Assembly (NCBI GenBank): GCA_019232735.1
Contig: JAFANL010000221.1
Span: forward strand, 1-7,629
Source of the DNA: Aquitalea sp.
Lineage (GTDB): Bacteria; Pseudomonadota; Gammaproteobacteria; Burkholderiales; Chromobacteriaceae
Reading direction: 5' to 3'
DNA: 7,629 bases
Part shown: positions 1-5,978 of the stretch, in pieces
Layout: every line of letters starts with the position of its first letter
How positions within the stretch are numbered: the stretch's first letter is position 1
Made by a program: the position numbers and the translations under genes
Notes under the pieces: model-generated
What the model was told of the DNA's origin: nothing
Databases searched by the model: none
Seen by the model: the letters and a program-made list of their open reading frames with translations, nothing else

Positions 1-402
1 CCGTAATCCCGGCTGTACCGAAAAGCTGAAAAACTGGGTCATGGCAGGATGTTGCTGCGTACTCAGCAAACGCCAGGCACCGCCGCGCCCCTTTTCCATA
101 TCGCCTTTGATCAGCCCCTGCTTTTTCTGTGGTTTGCGATCCGACAGCGCCAGATAATATTTCTCAACCGCATGCCCGGCAAAGGCAGCCCCCAGCTGGC
201 TGGCCACCTGGCTGGAACGGGCCAGCAGGATCAGGCCCGAGGTGATGCGATCCAGCCGGTGCACCGGCCACAACGCCGTGTCATCCAGCCCTGCCCGCAC
301 GGCATCCAGCAGGCCGTCCTCTTCCCCCTCGCGGTGGAAACTGACGCCAGGATGCTTGTTGATCAGGTAAAAGCGCGGATCACTGTGCAGCAGGGTAAAC
401 AT
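1..402 (-). CDS. RluA-family pseudouridine synthase (C-terminus cut by window edge)
   Basis: The 134 visible residues are the N-terminal part of an RNA pseudouridine synthase of the RluA family, which isomerises uridine to pseudouridine in rRNA or tRNA in the cytoplasm. The family signature HRLDRITSGL lies at residues 48-57, and its Asp51 is the expected catalytic nucleophile. The opening, with YLINKHPGVSFHRE at about residues 12-25, is typical of the short single-domain RluA group that lacks an S4 domain. The substrate base cannot be assigned. The start chosen is the ATG at 402. An in-frame ATG at 423 would add seven residues, and neither has a clear Shine-Dalgarno sequence. The gene follows the thioesterase gene on the same strand after about 45 bases, so the two may be co-transcribed. 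The remaining C-terminal half lies beyond the left edge. Confidence 0.9.
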   Translation of the reverse strand, partial: MFTLLHSDPRFYLINKHPGVSFHREGEEDGLLDAVRAGLDDTALWPVHRLDRITSGLILLARSSQVASQLGAAFAGHAVEKYYLALSDRKPQKKQGLIKGDMEKGRGGAWRLLSTQQHPAMTQFFSFSVQPGLR

Positions 403-447
403 GGCAAGGCACCGGGAAGACATGGGCAAGGCGGCGATTCTACCTGC

Positions 448-933
448 TCAGCAAGGGTCGCTGGTTTTTTGCTGGGCCTCAATACGCAGTTTTTTGCGGA
501 TTTCCGCATCACGGAAGCGTTTTTTCTGCTCATCCGTCTCCAGGCTCAAGGGGGGAACGGCCACTGCCTTGCCGTCCTCGAATGCCACCATGGTGAAATA
601 GCAGCTATTGGTATGCCGCACCGAACGCTGCTGAATGTCCTCCGCCACCACCTTGATGCCGATCTCCATCGAGGTACGGCCCACATGGTTGACACTGGCC
701 ATGAAGGTCACCAGCTCCCCCACATGGATGGGCTGCTTGAACAGCACCTGATCGACTGACAAGGTCACCACATAGCGTCCGGCATAGCGGCTGGCACAGG
801 CATAAGCCACCTGATCCAGCAGCTTCAGCAAGACGCCACCATGGACGTTGCCGGAAAAATTGGCCATGTCCGGCATCATTAACACCGACATCACCAATTC
901 GCGCTGGTTTTCCTGTGTCACCTGCTGTTGCAT
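448..933 (-). CDS. Acyl-CoA thioesterase, hotdog fold (YciA/BACH type)
   Basis: This 161-residue cytoplasmic enzyme should hydrolyse acyl-CoA thioesters to free fatty acid and CoA. The segment around residues 25-43 (N25, then GNVHGG, then LLDQVA with D40) is the active-site Asn plus Asp arrangement of hexameric hotdog acyl-CoA hydrolases. The whole protein strongly resembles the Neisseria meningitidis thioesterase, in which I recall the corresponding Asn24 and Asp39 being catalytic. The motif VNHVGRTSMEIG in the middle and RHTNSCYFTMVA further on are also typical of the family. The length matches a single-hotdog-domain protein. The ATG at 933 is preceded by AAGGAA about eight bases upstream, which supports the start. 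It is divergent from the HExxH gene and is the likely first gene of a unit with the downstream pseudouridine synthase. Chain-length preference cannot be read from the sequence. Confidence 0.93.
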   Translation of the reverse strand: MQQQVTQENQRELVMSVLMMPDMANFSGNVHGGVLLKLLDQVAYACASRYAGRYVVTLSVDQVLFKQPIHVGELVTFMASVNHVGRTSMEIGIKVVAEDIQQRSVRHTNSCYFTMVAFEDGKAVAVPPLSLETDEQKKRFRDAEIRKKLRIEAQQKTSDPC

Positions 934-1024
934 ATCGTGTATTCCTTGTTATTTATTACCGTGTTGCTGCCATATTGCGGGCGATTTCACACTCAGGGCC
1001 GCCAACGGCACCATGATGTCGACT

Positions 1025-1072
1025 CTTGGCTGCGACATCAAGCCAAGCCAGGCAGGTACGACCGGGCCTGCC
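1025..1072. repeat. Two adjacent small inverted repeats in the divergent spacer
   Basis: CTTGGCT (1025-1031) and AGCCAAG (1041-1047) form a perfect 7-bp stem with a nine-base loop. Immediately after it, GGCAGG (1051-1056) and CCTGCC (1067-1072) form a 6-bp stem with a ten-base loop. Neither is followed by a T-run on either strand, so they do not look like intrinsic terminators. They lie between the thioesterase start (933) and the HExxH gene start (1193). They could be mRNA leader structures or protein sites, or chance in GC-rich DNA. The rest of this 259-base spacer shows no gene and no clear promoter. Confidence 0.35.
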
Positions 1073-1192
1073 GCCCTTGCTCCAGCACCACAGTTTTTCC
1101 ATCCAAGACAAAAAACAGCCAAATAATCTTTAGTTTCAATGAATTGGGCAGGGTGCTGAACTACACTGGAAATATTCCGGGTGGTGCAGATC

Positions 1193-1822
1193 ATGAGCTT
1201 ATCTTCCATCTCCAGCAGCACGGTTTACAGTGTATCCAGTGGGGTGCAACACGGCCCGGGCTGCAACTGCCCGACCTGCACTGCTGCACGACTGGCCGCC
1301 ATCGCCACCCCGGTTCCCGGCGTCAGTACGCCCTCCCCTTCCGCCATTTACAGTGGCAAATCCCTCACGCCCGACCAGCAAAAGCAGCTGGATGCCTTGC
1401 GCTCTCGTGATGCCGATGTCCGCCAACACGAGCAAGCACACATGGCGGCGGGTGGCGCGCTGGTCAGCGGCGGTGCCAATTACAGCTATCAGGAAGGGCC
1501 GGATGGCAAGCAATACGCCATCGGTGGCGAGGTCAGCATTCGCCTGAGCAGTGGTCAAAGCCCGGAGGAAACCCTGGCCAATGCCAAGCAGGTGGTCGCA
1601 GCCGCACTGGCGCCCACCGATCCCTCCGGCCAAGACCGGGCGGTCGCCGCAGCAGCCCAACTGATGGCACAGCAGGCTCAGAGTGAAATCGACAAGCAAC
1701 AGCAGCAGCAATTGCAACAAGCGCAGAACAACCCGGCCATCAACACGGCCAAAGCCATTTTTGCCGCCATTGCCAACCCGCAGGGCAGCACCAAGGGCGG
1801 TATGCTGGATACCTTTGCCTGA
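1193..1822 (+). CDS. Putative HExxH zinc metalloprotease, SprA-related / CJM1_0395-like family
   Basis: This 209-residue protein carries HEQAH at residues 79-83, inside the context RDADVRQHEQAH followed by AAGG. That is the HExxH zinc-binding and catalytic signature of the family annotated as SprA-related or putative metalloprotease CJM1_0395. A second conserved-looking block, about residues 95-116, contains GPDGKQYAIGGEVSI; Glu113 there is a possible third zinc ligand (inference). The N-terminus has no signal peptide or membrane segment but has a cysteine cluster, CNCPTC (Cys24, Cys26, Cys29). Residues 169-178 are glutamine-rich and the C-terminal half is Ala/Gln-rich and helical-looking. 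I prefer the ATG at 1193, with GGGTGG about seven bases upstream; an in-frame GTG at 1181 would add four residues. It is a lone plus-strand gene between two minus-strand units. Its substrate and role are unknown. Confidence 0.82.
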   Translation: MSLSSISSSTVYSVSSGVQHGPGCNCPTCTAARLAAIATPVPGVSTPSPSAIYSGKSLTPDQQKQLDALRSRDADVRQHEQAHMAAGGALVSGGANYSYQEGPDGKQYAIGGEVSIRLSSGQSPEETLANAKQVVAAALAPTDPSGQDRAVAAAAQLMAQQAQSEIDKQQQQQLQQAQNNPAINTAKAIFAAIANPQGSTKGGMLDTFA

Positions 1823-1843
1823 TCCAGATGCTGCCGGAAAGAC

Positions 1844-1876
1844 AAAAAAAATGGGCTGACCGGAGAGGGTCAGCCC
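1844..1876 (-). terminator. Intrinsic terminator for the lrgAB-like operon
   Basis: GGGCTGACC (1853-1861) and GGTCAGCCC (1868-1876) form a perfect 9-bp stem with a six-base loop. Next to it at 1844-1851 is a run of eight A on the plus strand, which is an eight-U tract when read on the minus strand. It therefore ends minus-strand transcription, about 96 bases after the lrgB-like stop codon. There is no T-run on the plus side, so it would be at best a weak terminator for the HExxH gene. Confidence 0.9.
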
Positions 1877-1972
1877 GAACAACGCTCGTTTGGGAGTACA
1901 ACAAGAGGAGAGACACCACACACCACTCCCGATGGCATGGGCTTACTACAGAGAAATCTTTGTCTGCCCGGT

Positions 1973-2656
1973 TTACACGAACCAGGCAATCAGCGGTGCG
2001 GCAAATACCGTGGCGATGCCACCCAACATCATGGTCAGGCTGGCCACCACGCCTTCTTCATGGCCCAGTTCATTGGCCTTGGCAGTACCGGCACCGTGGG
2101 CCGCAGCCCCCAGTAAAGCCCCTTTTGCCAATCGGGAACGGACTGGCAGATACACCAGCATCACTTCCCCCAGCAGCATCCCGCACACCCCGGTAATCAC
2201 CACGAATACCGCGGTTAGATCCGGTACCCCGCCAATTGCCGGCGCAGCGGCCAGGGCAAATGGCGTACTGATGGAACGTGGTGCCAGGCTTTTCTGCAGC
2301 AGCTCGGACAGACCAAAAGCCCGTGCCAGCCACACCGAACTCAATACCGCCACCGGCATGGCAACCAGCACACCACAGCTGAGCGACAAGGCATGCTTGC
2401 GTATCATCTGGCGCTGCTCGTAAATCGGAATGGCAAATGCCACCGTGGCCGGTCCCAGCAACCAGGACAACCAGTGGGTATCCTGAAAGTAGGTGTGGTA
2501 TGGAATATGTCCTAGCACCACCATGCCGATCACCAGCAAGGGGACGGCCAGCAGCGGAGCAAACCACCAGTTGCCAGTGCGGCGATACAGCACCTTGGCC
2601 AGACCGTACAACGCCACCGTCAACACCAGGCAGGCCAGCGCCAGCAGATTTTCCAT
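1973..2656 (-). CDS. lrgB: LrgB/CidB family inner-membrane protein
   Basis: This 227-residue, very hydrophobic protein belongs to the LrgB/CidB (YohK-like) family of multi-pass inner-membrane proteins. Together with LrgA/CidA it is linked to control of murein hydrolase activity and programmed lysis and, in some bacteria, to transport of pyruvate or glycolate-type metabolites. Family blocks visible are LGPATVAFAIPIY at 67-79, KSLAPRSISTPFA at 122-134 followed by an IGG, and GAAAHGAGTAKANELG at 183-198. About six to seven membrane segments can be seen. The start chosen is the ATG at 2656, which has GGAG nine bases upstream and comes one base after the stop of the lrgA-like gene. An in-frame ATG at 2671 would overlap that gene and is less likely. 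The tight junction implies translational coupling. The lrg versus cid name is interchangeable here. Confidence 0.92.
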   Translation of the reverse strand: MENLLALACLVLTVALYGLAKVLYRRTGNWWFAPLLAVPLLVIGMVVLGHIPYHTYFQDTHWLSWLLGPATVAFAIPIYEQRQMIRKHALSLSCGVLVAMPVAVLSSVWLARAFGLSELLQKSLAPRSISTPFALAAAPAIGGVPDLTAVFVVITGVCGMLLGEVMLVYLPVRSRLAKGALLGAAAHGAGTAKANELGHEEGVVASLTMMLGGIATVFAAPLIAWFV

Positions 2657-2657
2657 T

Positions 2658-3077
2658 TCACAACACTCCATGCTGTCGCTTGCGTCGCTTCAGCATGATT
2701 TCAAATCGATAGCCGGCATCCACCACCAGCGAGGTCACCGTCATCACCATGATGGTGGACAGCACGATCACCAGCAGAATACGCACACCAGCGCTTGCAA
2801 ACAGCTGTGGGTATTGCACGACCGCCACGGTAGCCGGGATGAAGAACAGCAACATCTCGGCCAGCAGCCAACGGGCACCACTCTTGCACCACGACAAGGG
2901 CAGGCAGCGCAGGCCCAGTGCCAGCAACATCAGCAACATGCCCAGCACCCCGGCGGGAACGGCCGGCACAAAGCGATGGCTGAGCCGGTTGGCCAACAAC
3001 CATACCAGGCTGAGCAGCACCACCTGCAACAAGGTGGCAAGGCTTTGCTTCAGTGCAACGGTCGATAGCGATGTCAT
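2658..3077 (-). CDS. lrgA: LrgA/CidA family holin-like membrane protein
   Basis: This 139-residue integral membrane protein of the CidA/LrgA (YohJ-like) family is the holin-like partner of the LrgB-type protein encoded just downstream. Four hydrophobic segments are visible at roughly residues 14-29, 39-56, 68-87 and 95-118. Family-like blocks are VPAVPAGVLGMLLMLLALGL at 37-56 and LLFFIPATVAVVQY at 76-89. The C-terminal tail KRRKRQ is strongly basic, consistent with a cytoplasmic end. The start chosen is the ATG at 3077, with GGAG at 3088-3091. A longer reading from 3134 would run through the putative promoter and lacks hydrophobic or family sequence, so it is rejected. It is the first gene of a two-gene unit, divergent from a LysR-type regulator that probably controls it. 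Whether the pair acts in lysis or in metabolite export cannot be told from sequence. Confidence 0.9.
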   Translation of the reverse strand: MTSLSTVALKQSLATLLQVVLLSLVWLLANRLSHRFVPAVPAGVLGMLLMLLALGLRCLPLSWCKSGARWLLAEMLLFFIPATVAVVQYPQLFASAGVRILLVIVLSTIMVMTVTSLVVDAGYRFEIMLKRRKRQHGVL

Positions 3078-3112
3078 GTCCTGGCTACTCCACAAGCAGC
3101 AAACTTGCAGTG

Positions 3113-3118
3113 AGTATA
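3113..3118 (-). promoter_or_regulatory. Possible -10 element of the lrgAB-like operon
   Basis: On the minus strand the hexamer TATACT (3118 to 3113) matches five of six bases of the sigma-70 -10 consensus. It would place the transcription start near 3106, about 30 bases before the ATG at 3077. No good -35 hexamer lies at the proper distance. That would fit a promoter needing a LysR-type activator bound at the adjacent inverted repeat, but this is inference. Confidence 0.4.
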
Positions 3119-3123
3119 GTGCG

Positions 3124-3153
3124 CTGACTTTCATTCAAAAAATGAATTAAAAT
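3124..3153 (+). promoter_or_regulatory. Candidate sigma-70 promoter of the LysR-type regulator gene
   Basis: CTGACT (3124-3129) as -35 and TAAAAT (3148-3153) as -10 are separated by 18 bases and lie about 30 bases before the regulator's ATG. The -10 matches five of six consensus bases and the -35 four of six. The spacer is filled by the inverted repeat at 3130-3146, so a protein bound there would block this promoter, consistent with the autorepression common among LysR regulators. Confidence 0.4.
3130..3146. promoter_or_regulatory. Candidate LysR-type operator (inverted repeat)
   Basis: TTCATT and AATGAA form a perfect inverted repeat around CAAAA. It can also be read as a 5-7-5 T-N11-A motif, the usual form of a LysR-family binding site. 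It sits in the AT-rich divergent region between the lrgA-like gene and the LysR-type gene, inside the candidate promoter of the regulator and at the upstream edge of the candidate lrgA-like promoter. Binding is inferred from position and symmetry only. Confidence 0.5.
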
Positions 3154-3183
3154 TATCCAACTCATTCTTTATTGGAATTGATC

Positions 3184-4074
3184 ATGGATATCCGGGCGCT
3201 GCGCTACTTTGTCGAGGTCGTCAAACGCCACAGCTTCACCAAGGCTGCCGAGGCCTTGTTCGTTACCCAGCCCACCATCAGCAAGATGGTCAAGCAGCTG
3301 GAGGAAGAACTGGGTACCCCGCTGATCATCCGTGAGGGCCGCAGCTTCCGCCTGAGTGATGCTGGCAAGGTGGCATTTGAACGTGGCATGGACGTGCTGT
3401 CCGCCATGAACCAGTTGAAAAACGAATTAAGCGACCTGGCAGGCCTCACCCGTGGTGAGCTGGTCGTCGGGCTGCCCCCCATGGTCGGCGTTGCCTTCTT
3501 TGCACCGGTCGTGGGCGCATTTCGTGAACGTTATCCCGGCATCGAGCTGAAGATGGTGGAGGATGGCGCCCTGGCCATCGAAAACAGCGTCCGCAGCGGC
3601 GAGCTGGAAATCGGCGTGGCCGTGCTGCCGGTGGACAACAGCACTTTCCAGCAATTTGCCGTGGTCCGCGATCCGCTCTGTCTGGTGGCTCCGGCCGGCT
3701 CGCCCTGGCATGGCCGTTCGGTGCTCACCCTGGCGGATATCGCCGATCAGAATTTTGTGCTGTACCCGGAAGACTTCACCCTCTCCAGCCGCATCAGCCA
3801 TGCCTTTAATGAGATCGGCAAACCCTTGCATATCGTGGGACGCAGCGCGCACTGGGACTTCATTGTCGAGCTGGTGACCGCTCGCCTGGGTGTTACCCTG
3901 CTGCCCCGCTCGGTGGTGCAAGGGCTGGACCGGGAACAATACGATGTGATCCCGGTATCCAATCCCTGGTTGATCTGGCATCTGGCCCTGATCTGGCAGC
4001 AAGGCGGCTATCTGTCCCATGCCGCCCGTGCCTGGATCGCGGTGACCCAGGATGTGCTGGGCGGCCTGCAATAA
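3184..4074 (+). CDS. LysR-family transcriptional regulator, CidR-like
   Basis: This 296-residue protein has the standard LysR length and layout. An N-terminal winged helix-turn-helix spans about residues 3-60, with the helix-turn-helix core SFTKAAEALFVTQPTISKMV at 17-36. A linker helix follows, then an effector-binding domain from about residue 91 to the end, beginning GELVVGLPPM. Its divergent position next to an lrgAB/cidAB-type pair is the arrangement of CidR in Gram-positive bacteria, where the regulator activates cid genes in response to carbon overflow metabolism; the role here is inferred by analogy. The ATG at 3184 starts MDIRALRYF, the usual LysR beginning, and has GGA seven to ten bases upstream. 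An upstream in-frame TTG at 3172 is less likely. A lipoprotein gene follows 16 bases after its stop and is probably co-transcribed. Confidence 0.9.
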   Translation: MDIRALRYFVEVVKRHSFTKAAEALFVTQPTISKMVKQLEEELGTPLIIREGRSFRLSDAGKVAFERGMDVLSAMNQLKNELSDLAGLTRGELVVGLPPMVGVAFFAPVVGAFRERYPGIELKMVEDGALAIENSVRSGELEIGVAVLPVDNSTFQQFAVVRDPLCLVAPAGSPWHGRSVLTLADIADQNFVLYPEDFTLSSRISHAFNEIGKPLHIVGRSAHWDFIVELVTARLGVTLLPRSVVQGLDREQYDVIPVSNPWLIWHLALIWQQGGYLSHAARAWIAVTQDVLGGLQ

Positions 4075-4090
4075 GCCTGGAGGAACACCC

Positions 4091-4528
4091 ATGAAACCAT
4101 GTCTTGCTCTGTTCATCTGCCTGTGGCTGGTCGGCTGCAGCACGCTGGGGCTGAAAAAGCCGCAGCTCAGTCTGGTCGACATTCACCCCGCGACCTCCAC
4201 CCTGCTGGAGCAGAACTTCGATGTCACCCTGCGGGTACAGAACCCCAATGCCCTACCACTGCACGCCAGCGGGCTCAGCTTTGATCTGGATGTTGCCGGC
4301 AACCGACTGGCCAGCGGCCTCAGCGATCAGGCCATTGCGGTTCCGGCGCTGGGCGAGACTGAAATCAAGGTCCGGCTCCATACCTCGCTGGTCAGCTGGC
4401 TGAAACAGCTGGGCAAGGTAATGCGTACGGATGGCAAGCTGGACTACCAGCTGCAAGGACAGTTGGAGGGTGTGCAAGGGCTGACCAGTGTGCCATTCAG
4501 CAGCAGCGGAGAATGGCAGCTGCCCTGA
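4091..4528 (+). CDS. LEA14/WHy-domain outer-membrane lipoprotein
   Basis: The 145-residue product starts with a short signal peptide ending in the lipobox LVGC, with Cys16 as the predicted lipidated residue. Ser at +2 suggests outer-membrane sorting. The mature part is one LEA type 2 (LEA14/WHy) domain of about 100 residues. Its hallmark is RVQNPNALPL at about 48-57, followed by a strand and G-N-R-L turn near 70-73, the phrase VPALGETEIKV near 84-94 and a C-terminal beta strand. Bacterial members are small beta-sandwich lipoproteins of unclear function, some associated with stress. The start has GGAGG seven bases upstream, and the gene begins 16 bases after the regulator stop, so it probably shares its transcript. 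It faces the next gene with only six bases between the two stops. Confidence 0.85.
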   Translation: MKPCLALFICLWLVGCSTLGLKKPQLSLVDIHPATSTLLEQNFDVTLRVQNPNALPLHASGLSFDLDVAGNRLASGLSDQAIAVPALGETEIKVRLHTSLVSWLKQLGKVMRTDGKLDYQLQGQLEGVQGLTSVPFSSSGEWQLP

Positions 4529-4534
4529 ATAGTC

Positions 4535-4969
4535 TTACTGGCGTGGCACGGCCAGGCAATCATTGCCATCGAAGCTGACGGATTCAACCAGCTGGGTTTT
4601 ACTGTTGACGACAAAATTGGTGGTGCAACTGTAGTGCTGGAACCCTCCGCCCGTCGTGCCATCGTAGACCCAGCGCCCTGGCGTTTCGATTACCCTTGGC
4701 TGGCCGTTTTCCATCACGGTAAAACGGCTGCCCGGTTCAAAGCGGCGATTATCAAAATACGGTTGCTGCTGGTTGTAGGATTTGCTGTAGGTATACAGGG
4801 TATTGCCGTTGGGCATGGTCATGCTCTTGCTGGGTGCCCCCCAGCTGGCCAGCAATTCATTAGCGTCCCGGCCCTGCCAGTAATAAGCCTTCTGGGCATA
4901 GCCTTCACGACTAGGGAAACTGCCGCAGGCGCTGGTCGCCAAGACCAGCAAACACAGCCACTTGCGCAT
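4535..4969 (-). CDS. Small uncharacterised lipoprotein
   Basis: The 144-residue protein begins with a basic residue pair, a hydrophobic stretch and a lipobox-like TSAC ending at Cys15, so it is a predicted lipoprotein. The mature protein has a segment at about 32-62 (WQGRDANELLASWGAP, later NGNTLYTYSKS) that resembles the small SmpA/BamE-like lipoprotein domains, in which a helix is followed by a beta hairpin. The C-terminal part carries Cys115 and Cys138, which could form a disulfide. I do not recognise a named gene. The ATG at 4969 has AAGGAA five to ten bases upstream, supporting the start. It lies downstream of the sucD terminator on the same strand, so it needs its own promoter in 4970-5036. 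I see no strong one there. Confidence 0.75.
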   Translation of the reverse strand: MRKWLCLLVLATSACGSFPSREGYAQKAYYWQGRDANELLASWGAPSKSMTMPNGNTLYTYSKSYNQQQPYFDNRRFEPGSRFTVMENGQPRVIETPGRWVYDGTTGGGFQHYSCTTNFVVNSKTQLVESVSFDGNDCLAVPRQ

Positions 4970-5036
4970 GGCATTCCTTTCATTGCTATCGGCACTACCG
5001 CTATTGGACCGCTCCGGACCCTTGCTGTTCTACCAT

Positions 5037-5068
5037 AAAAAAACGCCACCGCAAGCGGTGGCGTTTTT
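5037..5068 (-). terminator. Intrinsic terminator after sucD, symmetric
   Basis: CGCCACCGC (5044-5052) and GCGGTGGCG (5055-5063) form a perfect GC-rich stem closing on a tight turn. It is flanked by seven A at 5037-5043 and five T at 5064-5068. Read on the minus strand it ends in a U7 tract about 25 bases after the sucD stop, so it terminates the sucCD transcript. Its symmetry would also allow termination from the plus side. Confidence 0.95.
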
Positions 5069-5093
5069 ACTGCAGAAATAATCCGCTAGCGGA

Positions 5094-5978
5094 TCAGATC
5101 ATGCCCTTGCTTTTCAGCAGTTCAAACATGGTCTTGCCGATTTCAGCCGGGCTGCGGGTGTAGGCGATGCCTGCACGCTCGAAAGCCTTGAACTTCTCTT
5201 CGGCAGTACCCTTGCCACCAGAGATGATGGCACCAGCGTGGCCCATGCGCTTGCCCTTGGGAGCAGTCACACCGGCGATGTAGCCGACTACCGGCTTGGT
5301 CACGTAGGCCTTGGCAAATTCAGCCGCTTCTTCTTCGGCGGTACCACCGATTTCACCGATCATCACGATGGCGTCGGTATCCGGATCGTCCTGGAACAGC
5401 TTCAGGGCGTCGATATGGCTGGTACCCGGGATCGGGTCGCCGCCGATACCGATGCAAGTGGACTGACCCAGACCCAGGGCGGTGGTTTGTGCCACGGCTT
5501 CGTAGGTCAGGGTGCCGGAACGGGACACGATACCGATGCGGCCCGGATTGTGGATGTGCCACGGCATGATGCCGATCTTGCACTCACCCGGGGTGATGAT
5601 ACCCGGGCAGTTCGGGCCGATCAGGCGGATGCCGGCTTCGTCCACGGCCTTTTTCACGTACAGCATGTCCAGAGTGGGCACGCCTTCGGTGATGCAGACA
5701 ATCAGCTTCACGCCGCTGTCGATGGCTTCCAGGATGGAATCCTTGGCAAAAGCTGCCGGTACGTAGATCACCGAGGCATCAGCCTGGGTTTGACGCACGG
5801 CGTCCTTCATGGTGTTGAACACCGGCAGGCCCAGATGCTCGGAACCGCCCTTGCCCGGGGTCACACCACCCACTACCTTGGTGCCAACCTTCAGCGCCTG
5901 TTCGGCGTGGAAGGTACCATTCTTGCCGGTGAAACCTTGCACCAGCACTTTGGTGTCTTTGTTTACCAATACGCTCAT
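5094..5978 (-). CDS. sucD: Succinate-CoA ligase (ADP-forming) subunit alpha
   Basis: SucD is the 294-residue alpha subunit of succinyl-CoA synthetase. It acts in the cytoplasm with SucC to turn succinyl-CoA plus ADP (or GDP) and phosphate into succinate, CoA and a nucleoside triphosphate in the TCA cycle. The N-terminal Rossmann-type CoA-binding domain shows TGKNGTFHAEQ at 18-27. GPNCPGIITPGE follows at 121-132 and SRSGTLTYE at 152-160. The phosphorylated active-site histidine is His247 in KRMGHAGAII, equivalent to E. coli His246/247. The length and all motifs are normal, so it should be active. The ATG at 5978 has AAGGA about seven bases upstream. It begins 27 bases after the sucC stop, so the two are one transcript that ends at the terminator just downstream. 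Neighbouring lpd completes the link to 2-oxoglutarate dehydrogenase. Confidence 0.98.
   Translation of the reverse strand: MSVLVNKDTKVLVQGFTGKNGTFHAEQALKVGTKVVGGVTPGKGGSEHLGLPVFNTMKDAVRQTQADASVIYVPAAFAKDSILEAIDSGVKLIVCITEGVPTLDMLYVKKAVDEAGIRLIGPNCPGIITPGECKIGIMPWHIHNPGRIGIVSRSGTLTYEAVAQTTALGLGQSTCIGIGGDPIPGTSHIDALKLFQDDPDTDAIVMIGEIGGTAEEEAAEFAKAYVTKPVVGYIAGVTAPKGKRMGHAGAIISGGKGTAEEKFKAFERAGIAYTRSPAEIGKTMFELLKSKGMI

Noticed and set aside
1144..1167. TTGGGC and TACACT as a promoter for the HExxH gene
   Set aside because: The two hexamers are only 12 bases apart, too close for a sigma-70 promoter, and the spacing also fails for a sigma-54 promoter.
949..1221. Minus-strand open frame (90 codons) in the thioesterase-HExxH spacer
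   Set aside because: It would start inside the HExxH gene and ends close to the thioesterase start. It has no ribosome binding site and no recognisable domain.
1199..1921. Minus-strand open frame (240 codons) opposite the HExxH gene
   Set aside because: It runs through the terminator stem and has a low-complexity leucine/glycine-rich translation typical of a shadow of Gln/Ala codons.
1890..2423. Plus-strand open frame opposite the lrgB-like gene, with AGAGGAG upstream
   Set aside because: The ribosome-binding-like sequence is about 20 bases from the nearest ATG, and the product has no recognisable features. The minus-strand LrgB family match is clear.
3427..4182. Minus-strand open frame (251 codons) opposite the LysR gene
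   Set aside because: The LysR reading has a full helix-turn-helix and effector domain. The antisense frame has no family features.
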